A stretch of 64,000 nucleotides of DNA from Calliphora vicina (taxonomy: Eukaryota > Arthropoda > Insecta > Diptera > Calliphoridae), in assembly GCF_958450345.1 (NCBI RefSeq), contig NC_088783.1, positions 87,937,895 through 88,001,894 on the forward strand, in the 5' to 3' direction. The notes under the pieces were generated by a model, which saw only the letters and a list, made by a program, of their open reading frames with translations, was not told the origin of the DNA and ran no database searches. A program made the translations under genes and the position numbers. Below, piece after piece: positions 56,405 to 64,000 of this stretch. Each line of letters starts with the position of its first letter. Positions within the stretch are counted from its first letter, which is position 1.

Positions 56405-57326
56405 CAGTGCCGGACTTAAATATTCACACAGCATACAGATTTATCTTTAATCTTCCATATTTTTTAAACGAAGGCCCCAACATTCGTACGGATTTCAACA
56501 AAAATATTTATTTACATATAACATATGGAAATATATGGAAAAACTAAAAATAAGGTGGCACATTTCAGAAAAATAATTATCTAATGTTTCGAAGTACGAT
56601 TTTAAGGGGGACAAAAATATTCACACAGTTTCTAATTTTTAATAGGAAAATAGTTTTTTTAAATAGTTTAATATTTTGTGGAGTAGCCTATCTTTTTAAT
56701 GACTTCTTTTAATAGTCTTGGCATTGAATCGACCAATTTTTGGTGACGTCAGCTCCAATATTTTGCCATTTTTGTAACAGGACTTCTTTAAGTTGAGTCT
56801 TACTAATAATATGGTGCTTTCCTACACGTTCGGCCAATTTATCCCACAAATGTCCTATGGAATTCATGTCAGGTGATTGCGGAGGAGTCGAGAGAATGTG
56901 GGGAACATGATGCACTACCCATATTCAGACGTCATGTGCAGTGTGTTTGTGGTCATTGTACTGTTGATAACAGAAATATTCCCAAGCTTTAACTTTAGAG
57001 CGCATTGTAGTAGGTTTTCTTTTAAAATATTAAGGTACACTGTTTTGGCCATTGAACCATCGATGAAAACTATGTTTCCTACACCAGATGCAGCCATACA
57101 ACCCCAATGAATATTTTTGTCCCCCTTAAAATCGAACTTCGAAACATTAGATAATTATTTTTCTGAAATGTGCTACCTTATGTTTAGTTTTTCCATATAT
57201 TTCCATAAGTTATATGTAAATAAATATTTTTGTTAAAATCCGCACGAATGTTGGGGCCTTCGTTTAAAAAATATGGACGATTAAAGATAAATCTGTATGC
57301 TGTGTGAATATTTAAGTCCGGTGTGC
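56405..57326 (-). mobile_element. Deleted Tc1-like element with ~200-bp inverted ends
   Basis: The first ~215 bp (cagtgccggacttaaatatt ... 'gtttcgaagtacgatttta') are mirrored by the last ~215 bp with few changes. TA precedes the left end; the right terminal bases are irregular. The minus strand keeps the second half of a transposase: 'MAASGVGNIVFIDGSMAKT', a shifted 'NDHKHTAHDV', then 'PPQSPDMNSIGHLWDKL', with the catalytic Glu replaced (NSIG for NPIE). The N-terminal half is deleted. A sister copy lies at 62949-63573. Confidence 0.82.
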
Positions 57327-57357
57327 CTATAATATAGAGTCTATATTATAGACACAC
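57321..57357. other. 37-nt near-perfect palindrome at the element border
   Basis: GTGTG, one mismatch, CTATAATATAGA, central G, TCTATATTATAG, mismatch, CACAC. It lies at and just outside the right end of the Tc1-like element and may reflect hairpin repair at excision or re-insertion. Confidence 0.85.
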
Positions 57358-58497
57358 AAACATCAAGCACGAGAATTCTTAAACTAAGAACAAAATGCTT
57401 GTATTATTTGTTTGCAAGTGCAAATTTTGTTGTTTGCGTCTTAAAAAACCTGTTTCTAAACGATATGCGCAACTACATATGTATGTATGTGTGTGTTAGT
57501 ATAAATGAAAAATATTTCTTATTGAAAAAATTTGTACGTGCATACCACGTTGCACCGTTATTTTGTTTTTAAAGAATTTGTTGCAAATTCAACAGTCTAT
57601 TTATAAAACATAAATAGCCAAAAGCAAACATGGAAAAAGAAACATATCCAAAGTTTTCGATTGACTTGCTGTATTATGTTTTATAAATAGAATAACTGTA
57701 TTATTTCAAAATAAATCACAATAATAAATAAATTATAGACTTACCTTTTAAATACCCATAAACACTGGGCTGATGAAACTCCTGGAGAAGCTGGAGCAGG
57801 AGGGTGTCTTCTTTGTCCGGAACCACTTCTGCAACACTCATATTTTTTTCACACAACACAAAAAAACACAAAAGACCGAAAACAATACAGAACAACACGG
57901 AACGCACGACACAGACTGATGAAATTGCTTGTTTATTCATGTAACTAACCGACAGCGCGAGTAGAAAATTACTTTGAGAACAGCTCAGAGAGTAAATTTT
58001 ATACCGCACTTTTTCTATTATGGATTAATATAAGAATTTTTTTCTTATTTCAAGTTATCTTACTCTTAATTTGAAGTTTAAGAATTAACTACTTGATTTA
58101 ACTTCTCACTTGTACTTAAAACAAGATTTTCTTAATTTTCTTAATTTTTACTTAATTCAAGAATTTCGTTCTTGTTTTAAGAAAATTTCCGCTTGATTTT
58201 TTGTAATCAATCCCATTTATACTTATTCTAAGTACAAATGAGTATGAATCGTACTTAAATATTTAAGTACAATTCTGGCTAAATTTGAGTAAAATAAACT
58301 TAAATTTAGAAGTGCTTTTTTCTTTCGGACATTCTTAAATCAATCCGATTTTTGGATTATATCAAGTATGAAGTCGTGCTTAAAACAAGTGTACGTGTGA
58401 TTATTTTGAGTAATTTTTTGTTTGAGTTTTTTTTATAGTTTCCGCTCTATGTTCTCTATGGTTTATGGTTACCACAACCATGTTTTTTCTCTGCGTG

Positions 58498-58817
58498 CGG
58501 ATATACCATATTTTTCGAAGAAAAACTTCTTAAACTTTTTCACATCTTCTTTACTAGATTTTAATTTAATGAGATTTCGAGTGAGTCTTTTTTCAAGGCA
58601 AGGCAAAAGATTAGATAAATATTTTGATATGGTTGAACGATGCATTGATATATATGCATCGTTTCCAATAAATCTTTGAAAGCCACCTTCTGCAAAGAAT
58701 CTAAGTGATGCCGCCAACTGCAGTGTCAACGGAATTGAGGAATGCGGCAGATCGTGACCAATCATATTTAGCACCATTACAAATCGTTCTTTGTTCAACC
58801 GGTAACACTGAATAAAT
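58498..58817 (-). pseudogene. Harbinger (HARBI1-like) nuclease, 5' part
   Basis: From an acceptor-like 'tatgtatgtag' at 58818 the minus strand reads 'FIQCYRLNKERFVMVLNMIG', 'SIPLTLQLAASLRFFAEGGF' and 'MHRSTISKYLSNLLPCLEKR', the helical N-terminal region of HARBI1-like transposases, to 'FFEKYGIS', where the 5.6-kb insertion begins. The nuclease domain continues at 52921. The original protein would have used a TWA target. Confidence 0.85.
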
Positions 58818-58910
58818 CTACATACATATAAGCTAAAAATTAGAAACTGCACTTTTAAAATAAGGGCCTGGCTCACTAAATGCGAACGAACATTTTCTTT
58901 CTTAATTTAA

Positions 58911-59101
58911 AGGGTGAAAAAATGCAATTTTTCAGTTTTTTTTTTAAATTTTGCATTAAAAAACTACTTTTGCATTTTTTTTGCTCCATACAAATTGACC
59001 CACTCTAGTGTACATGTCTATTCTTTTAAATTAAATTGCAAAAGTAGTTTTTTAATGGCAAAATTTTTACAAAAACTGAAAAAAATGCATTTTTTCACCC
59101 T
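58911..59101. mobile_element. TTAA-flanked foldback MITE, 191 bp
   Basis: AGGGTGAAAAAATGCA and its complement form the ends, with symmetry extending about 85 bp per arm ('aaaactacttttgca' / its complement). TTAA is on both sides (58907-58910, 59102-59105), as left by piggyBac transposases. The arm sequence ('attgcaaaagta', 'caaaaactgaaaaa') resembles the arms of the giant foldback near 14050-14110. Confidence 0.75.
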
Positions 59102-59105
59102 TTAA

Positions 59106-59629
59106 ATGCACCTCAAAACTTTAAGCGACGAGCGGCACGGGTTAACGTCGTTTAATCGAGCTCAAATTTCGCCTATCTCAATATCTGGAAAGGGGAATCG
59201 TTTTGTGGGATCCAGACGAACAAAATTCCGCCATCGATATTTTGTGGTCACTCTATTTTACATACATGTTCTCTGGCAAATTCAGTGGATTTGAATTATC
59301 CCGCAATTGCTTTCTTCTCACATTCTCTTTCGTGTGCTCTTCTTCCAATGAAAGTACTGCTGCCGTCAGAATGAATGCCATTTAATTTTCAAGACAAATA
59401 TTTTTTATAAATTACAAAGTTTTATTTCAACAGACTTTTCACAGTAAACAAATGCAGAGTTGCTTATTTTGTTGTTTTTTGCTAATAAATGATACTGAAT
59501 GAAACAAAAATGGAATATGAAATCAATCGAAATTCATCACACCTAAATCGTTTTTGAGATTGATTTCAGTTTTGAAAACGATGGTTTTTCATCACATGCC
59601 TGATTGTCTAAAAGTTTCAGTTGTGTATA
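59106..59629. other. Intergenic stretch, unrecognised
   Basis: 59125-59290 is relatively GC-rich ('gcgacgagcggcacgggtta', 'tgggatccagacgaac') and looks like a fragment of some dispersed repeat. No gene is supported. Confidence 0.4.
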
Positions 59630-60440
59630 ACAACCCGTAAGCGTCCGTAAGATCTTCGCTAAATATCGCGCCTCAGTAATCCTTTATTAATCGTATCTAA
59701 ATAATGGTTAACAACCAGTTGCAGTGAATGAGCAGCACATTTCAGTGATTGTACTGAGAACACGGAGGTCGCTAGAGACAGGGTAATCAGACTCTCGTTC
59801 GTCCTCCTCGCCGAATAATCTCACAATTTTAATCAAATTTCGGCCATTATCCTTTGTAAAACGTAAATTTAGTTCTTTTCGATGCCAAAACTCTCCAAAA
59901 CATTTTCAACTTTAGCTTTAAGGTACACAGCCATAAATTCAAATTCATTAAGGGAAGATTTCACCTGCAATGAGTAATGACGCTGCGTCAACTCAATGCA
60001 GCCTAGCGTTTTTATAATAATTTTCGATTTACTGCGTTGTAGTCTTGTGGCCATGTTGATTTTCAAAGACACCAGCTTAATTCTCAGTTTCTCTTTTAAC
60101 CAGCTTCTTTCGTTTTCGTATGCTTCATTAACTAACTCAATTATATTTCTGGACGTAACTGCTGGGATACCAAGTCCAACAAAGAGTTGATTCGTAATGA
60201 CCTTGAAAGCATCTGAAACAAAAACGGCAAATGGTAATTTTTCTGTTGTGACTAACTTAACACACGCTGTTTTAATTTCTTCAGGAGCCATTGTTAATCG
60301 AAAATCTAATTTTTTTGATGGTACTTCACATGTATTCTCCTCATTATTTAGTTCAATGTTGTACTGTTGTTTATGCTTGTTGATTAAATGACGTCTTAAA
60401 TTGCTAATATGGTCACTACAGTGACAATCAGTTGTATGCC
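59630..60440 (-). pseudogene. hAT transposase relic with BED-type finger
   Basis: Minus strand: 'CHCSDHISNLRRHLINKHKQ' is the end of a BED zinc finger; then 'FRLTMAPEEIKTACVKL', 'LPFAVFVSDAFKVITNQLF', 'IPAVTSRNIIELVNEAYE', 'TLGCIELTQRHYSLQVKSSL', a stop/shift near 59870, 'TKDNGRNLIKIVRLFGEED', and in another frame 'CAAHSLQLVVNHYLDTINK', the conserved hAT block. Parts of the catalytic region are deleted. The first 13 residues of the long frame come from the neighbouring foldback sequence. It cannot be active. Confidence 0.85.
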
Positions 60441-61135
60441 GGGTGGAATAATCGGACAACGATTTCTGGACCATATTTTAAATTACCAGGACTATAATAT
60501 TATGAATAGGTTTTACGGTACGGAAAAACTGTATTGATCTCAATTAATCCCTATTATGATCTCAATTAATCCCTATTATGATCAAAAAATTCTGAAATTT
60601 GTTTCAAACTGCCGTTAAAAAAATTTTATTTTTTTGGCCATACCTGAAATAGGTTAACGGTATCCTACGAAGACAAAAACTCATACGCAAGGAAATACGG
60701 ATATATTTTAAATAACAATTAGCTTTTATTTTATTTTTTCTCGAAATATGTTAATTTTTTTCCTAAATTTCTTGTTCAAGTGGCCTGAGACACGTTAATG
60801 GTCTGGCGAATTTCTAATAACTTTAACATTTTTTAACCAAATTTTGTCATTTATATCTCATTATAACGATAATTTCATACACATTTCGATACTTTTTCAT
60901 TCAATTGCAAAAGTATTTATTTAATAGCAACATTTTTACAAAAACTGAAAAATTTGAATTTTTTCCGAATTTTGGCGATAATACAGTTTTTGGGTCATTT
61001 TGACCCAAAAGAGATACAGGGTTAATTTCCAAAAAAAAAAAATTAATGTAATATTCATTAATATAAATAAATCTACATATTTCTAGAAAACAATGCAGAA
61101 AGTTAACGAGTTTCACGTATTTATTTCATATAAAA
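60436..61135. repeat. Rearranged arm of the giant foldback family
   Basis: 60436-60470 has 'gccgggtggaat' and 'cggacaacgatttctgga'. 60485-61130 follows the right arm of 12017-14452 ('gaataggttttac', 'ggtacggaaaaactg', 'aacggtatcctacgaagac', 'gcctgagacacgttaatggt', 'aacaatgcagaaagttaacg') with several internal deletions. No terminal TAGAGTGACA is present, so it is a relic. Confidence 0.8.
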
Positions 61136-61238
61136 CTATTGACAACTAATTAGAAACGCTTTGTAATTCCTAAATTATATAGTTTTAGTTTTTTTTAAAT
61201 TTATTTCACCATATTTCTTTTAAATATATATGTACATA

Positions 61239-62827
61239 CACATCTGCTCAAAATAATAGATACACCTAATTGGAAAAAATTTAAATGGCGGTAACATTGA
61301 AAATTTCCTCGCAAGCGTTAAGAATACATCATATTATTAAAATTTCTATCTGGCAATGTCATGTCAGTCAAAAATCTGGCAACTATTTGCTTTCATGTTG
61401 ATTTTTAAAAACGAATTTATTTGAATTACAAAAAATTATTTGCTCATAAAAATAGATACACATCAGTAATTTGTAATTTGTTTATATACAATTTTTTTTT
61501 TTGTGCAATTTTTTGTTCCTATTTACGTGAAACAGTAAGTATAATTTAAATTTTAGCAACAATTTTATAAAAAATAGGACTCTTTTGAAGAAAATGGGAC
61601 GAAATCATCATTGTACCGAAGATGAAAAAAAAATTGTTCAAACGATGAGAAATCAAGGAAAATCATTACGGGAAATAGCAAAGAGCATAGGAAGATCTTT
61701 ACATTTTGTCCAAAATGCTTTATCTAAAAAACAAAAAAGAGAAACTCGCGGTAGACCAACTAAAACCAGTCCAGAAACAGATAGGCGGATCGTCCTTATG
61801 GTTAAAAAAGACCCTTTCATATCATCGAAAGCTATTTCTGCGGAGCTATGTAACGAAATCAGTCCACAAACAGTTCGTCGTCGTCTTTTACAAGCTAAAT
61901 TGCCGGGAAGAATTGCCAGAAAAGTGCCACTAATGCGCCAAAAAAATATCAAGACAAGATTAGAATTTGCTAAAGAGCACTTACAATGGTCCGGGTGTGA
62001 AGGCGAAAAAAAATGGAGAAATATTTTATGGAGCGACGAAACAAAAATAAATTGGTTTGGAAACGACTGCCAAAGAAATGTACGCCGACCAAAAGGAAAA
62101 GAATTCCACGTTAAATTTACAAAAAAGACGGTAAAACATGGCGGGGGAAACATAATGGTTTGGGGTTGCTTTTCATGGAATGGTGTTGGTCCGATATTCC
62201 GAATAGAAGATACCATGAATGCTAGTGGGTATAGAGACGACCCAAAACATAGTTCAAGATTAGTTAAAAACTGGTTCTTGGAGAATAACGTACCTGTTTT
62301 AAGCTGGCCCAGCCAATCCCCTGATTTAAACCCAATAGAAAACTTGTGGAGTGAATTAAAGATAAGGCTTTCGAAGGAAGTTTTCAAAAATAAAGACGAT
62401 TTATGGGAGAAAACGCAAAAAATATGGTACGAGATTCCATTGGAGAAGTGTCAGAACTTGATATCCAGTATGCCCAGAAGAGTGGAGAAAGTTTTACAAA
62501 ACAAAGGTGGATATACTGGATACTAGCTTTACTTTAATAATAAACTAATTTTTTTAAGATAAAATTTATTAGCTTTTGTTTAATAAGAATTTTTAAAAAT
62601 GTATCTATTATTATGAGCACCAAATTTTTCGAAATTTAAGAAATTTAATTTACTTTATATTATAATATTTATTATTAATTATGAAATATTTTGTTTTTGT
62701 TTTTTACTCTCCTTTTAACTATAAATAAAAATCGACTGAATTTTTTTTATAATTTTACAATATACCATTATTTTTTTTCGTTTTTAAAAAATAAATTTTG
62801 GTGTATCTATTATTTTGAGCAGATGTG
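61239..62827 (+). mobile_element. Tc1-like transposon, 1589 bp, near-intact
   Basis: 28-bp inverted ends CACATCTGCTCAAAATAATA... are perfect by eye and bounded by TA (61237-61238, 62828-62829). It holds one long uninterrupted transposase frame, so it is probably the youngest DNA transposon in the window. The sequence is slightly richer in GC than its flanks. Confidence 0.93.
61585..62526 (+). CDS. Tc1-like transposase with internal deletion, 313 aa
   Basis: The N-terminus has two helix-turn-helix motifs: 'NQGKSLREIAKSIGRS' (about 25-40) and 'SSKAISAELCNEISPQTVRR' (about 80-100), with a GRPTK hook between. The catalytic domain shows 'ILWSDETKINWFG' (first Asp), 'TVKHGGGNIMVWGCFSWNG', then 'TMNASGYRDDPKHSSRL', where relatives have about 25-35 more residues before DNDPKH. 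'SPDLNPIENLWSEL' gives the Glu. The deletion is in frame and looks as if it occurred between short GAC repeats. Length 313 against the usual ~340. The protein is probably inactive, although it could still bind the ends. The start at 61585 has a second Met three codons later. Confidence 0.9.
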   Translation: MKKMGRNHHCTEDEKKIVQTMRNQGKSLREIAKSIGRSLHFVQNALSKKQKRETRGRPTKTSPETDRRIVLMVKKDPFISSKAISAELCNEISPQTVRRRLLQAKLPGRIARKVPLMRQKNIKTRLEFAKEHLQWSGCEGEKKWRNILWSDETKINWFGNDCQRNVRRPKGKEFHVKFTKKTVKHGGGNIMVWGCFSWNGVGPIFRIEDTMNASGYRDDPKHSSRLVKNWFLENNVPVLSWPSQSPDLNPIENLWSELKIRLSKEVFKNKDDLWEKTQKIWYEIPLEKCQNLISSMPRRVEKVLQNKGGYTGY

Positions 62828-62948
62828 TATATTAAAATGCTGGGTAACAAATAAAAATAACTTAGGAAATTATTCAATCTCAAATATATTTCAACAATTA
62901 ATTCTACATTCCGAAATTTTACTGCAGCACCTAATTAGAAACAATACT

Positions 62949-63573
62949 CAAATATTCACACAGCATACATATTTATCTTTAATCTTTCTTATTTTTTAAA
63001 CGAAGGCCACAACTTTCGTACGGGTTTCAAAAAAATATTTATTTACGTATAACTTATTGAAATATATGGAAAAACTAAACATAAGTTGGCACTTTTCAGA
63101 AAAAAAAATGTAACTAATGTTTCGAAGTTCGATTTTAAGGGGACAAAAATATTCAGTTTTTAATTTTTAATAGGAAAATAGTTTTTTTAATAGTTTAATA
63201 TTTTGTGGAGTAGCCTATCTTTTTAATGACTTCTTGTAGTCGTCTTGGCATTGAATCGACCAATTTTTGGTGACGTCAGCTTCAATATTTTGACATTTTT
63301 GTAACAGGACTTCTTTAAGTTGAGTCTTACTAATAATATGGTACTTTTCTACACGTTCGGCAAATTTATCCCACAGATTTTCTATGGGATTCATGTCTGG
63401 TGATTGCGGAGGAGTCGGGAGAATGTGGGGAACATAATGCACTATTCATATTCGGACGTCATGGGCTGTGTGTTTGGGGTCATTGTACTGTTGAAAATAG
63501 AAATGTTCCCCAAGAATTAACTTTAGAGCGCATTGTAGTAGGTTTTCGTTTGAAATATTAAGGTACACAGTTT
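62949..63573 (-). mobile_element. Tc1-like copy, cut by an LTR-like sequence
   Basis: Same family as 56405-57326: 'tcaaatattcacacagcata', 'cgaaggccacaactttcgt', 'gtttcgaagttcgatttta'. The minus strand reads 'YVPHILPTPPQSPDMNPIEN', 'LWDKFAERVEKYHIISKTQL', preserving the catalytic Glu that the other copy has lost. The upstream half is replaced at 63574 by TGTAACGACG... Confidence 0.82.
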
Positions 63574-64000
63574 TGTAACGACGTGATTTTTCACCTTTAG
63601 CTGGGGTAAAGCTCTCGGCTTCCAGGGTTCGTTACAAAATTTATGTAAAATAAAAAACACCGTTTGTTTATTTTTTGGTAAACGTTATAATACGTATTTT
63701 ATTCTTATATTAAAATCTTAAACTAACTGTTTCCACACACTACACTCTCACAACAATTTGTCTCTACACCAGGGCAATAGTGGTGAGTATATGGGGGCTT
63801 GGGTAAAACCACAGAACGTCCCTTATATTCACAGGCCAATTTATACTAGAGCTGGCGGAAATAAAATGCCCTCCCAACCTAATATAAATATGCGACGACT
63901 GGGAATGCTCGAGGATCGGGTAAAACCTCTTATCCTCTTGCACACCTTATTTACTTGACGGAAGTAAAACTCCACACCCAAATAAATAAGGTATTACCTA
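63574..64000. mobile_element. Possible LTR beginning inside the Tc1-like copy
   Basis: The junction is sharp (compared with 56405-57326) and the new sequence opens TGTAACGACGTGATTTTTCA, with an inverted TTCGTTACA nearby at 63627-63636. TG at the border and richer GC content fit an LTR, but the other end and any duplication lie outside the window. The frame 63758-63958 shows no known motif. Confidence 0.45.

Larger units (their letters stand above)
55786..57841 (-). pseudogene. SAM-like three-exon gene fragment
   Basis: Exon 1 (57841-57745): ATG, 'SVAEVVPDKEDTLLLQLLQE', 'FHQPSVYGYLK', donor AAAAG|gtaagt. Exon 2 (56032-55943), with acceptor 'tacaatag', keeps phase and reads 'ACNGENIKEAILPLGLRIEF', 'RKKLLSGQNS', donor TTCAG|gtaaga. 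Exon 3 (55881-55786): 'FGVDDDTISVESKVDNWLIE', 'DDFRGKRVLGK', donor again; its phase does not match exon 2 by one base. The helix spacing with 'LPLGLRIEFRKKL' near the end is SAM-like (a helical protein-interaction fold). Intron 1 contains the Tc1 MITE at 56405-57326. The phase mismatch suggests a decayed copy. Confidence 0.45.
55176..58452. mobile_element. Inverted-repeat element carrying SAM-like exons
   Basis: ACATAGAGTGGAAACT at the left is mirrored by 'agtttccgctctatgt' at the right (one mismatch). Next to each end come 'ttgagtaat' / 'attactcaa' words, and both subterminal regions are built of 'aagtacgga', 'ttgattcaag', 'atataatccaaaaatcgg' pieces in opposite orientation (55300-55690 and 58060-58390). 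Between them are coding-like exons on the minus strand and a Tc1-type MITE. A clear target duplication is not found. Confidence 0.6.
52924..58497. mobile_element. 5.6-kb insertion splitting the Harbinger gene
   Basis: The ends CACGCAGAGAATAAAAATGG and (reverse strand) CACGCAGAGAAAAAACATGG are inverted repeats with 2-3 mismatches. CG flanks both (52922-52923, 58498-58499). Dropping the insert and one CG restores the Harbinger frame ('EKYGIS-GVIGC'). Inside the ends are 'acaacc'/'ggttgt' and 'gttactgtaaccat' words like those at 22748-24315. Internal content: a solo LTR, a palindromic minisatellite and an inverted-repeat element with SAM-like exons. No transposase of its own is recognised; superfamily unknown. 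Confidence 0.75.

Noticed and set aside
61653..62387. 244-residue open frame on the minus strand
   Set aside because: It is the antisense of the Tc1 transposase, whose plus-strand frame has all the family motifs.

Overview
The window is AT-rich, non-coding eukaryotic DNA that looks like a transposon-saturated intergenic or heterochromatic stretch of a higher fly. Fly-type evidence: DINE-1/Helentron-like modules with the GTCY-type microsatellite and a hairpin-bearing terminus, several Tc1-like elements, hAT, Harbinger and piggyBac relics, a 5'-truncated RNase H LINE, and short GT-AG introns. I suspect a calyptrate fly (blow fly, house fly group) from the style of the dispersed repeats, but the species cannot be read from the sequence. 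There is no bacterial or organellar gene, no CRISPR array and no intact functional tRNA.

Layout. 1-5.2 kb: Helentron-like dispersed repeats, then a one-armed derivative of a giant foldback element that carries a Tc1 copy in a verifiable TA site. 5.26-8.1 kb: three nested or adjacent hAT-type elements within a ~120-bp minisatellite. 8.16-10.33 kb: six-unit tandem array built from a DINE-like element. 12.02-14.45 kb: the complete giant foldback element with ~1.15-kb inverted arms. 14.83-16.47 kb: tandem array with higher-order structure. 18.86-25.10 kb: a 6.2-kb hAT-type element with a perfect 8-bp target duplication, holding Harbinger-like MITEs, a hAT MITE and a broken piggyBac transposase; on either side lie exon-like pieces that may come from one gene. 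28.6-29.9 kb: the only host-like coding region, a two-exon secreted protein gene on the minus strand and a Cys-rich exon on the plus strand. 31.5-40.4 kb: more hAT elements, a solo LTR, a Tc1 relic and a Myb/SANT-like relic split by a hAT. 41.0-43.1 kb: 5'-truncated LINE with a 14-bp target duplication. 44.2-52.4 kb: hAT MITEs, a second solo LTR, small exon-like transposon ORFs, and a Tc1 fragment fused to a tRNA-like segment. 52.4-58.8 kb: a Harbinger nuclease gene split by a 5.6-kb insertion, which itself holds a solo LTR (with two MITEs in it) and an inverted-repeat element with SAM-like exons and a Tc1 MITE. 58.9-64 kb: TTAA-flanked foldback, hAT transposase relic, foldback-family relic, a nearly intact Tc1 element, another Tc1-like copy, and the start of an LTR-like sequence.

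Most of the evidence is structural: terminal inverted repeats, target-site duplications and empty sites that can be checked base by base. Apart from the secreted-protein gene and the nearly intact Tc1 transposase, every coding segment I can identify is broken or partial. Family names rest on motif recognition without database searches.
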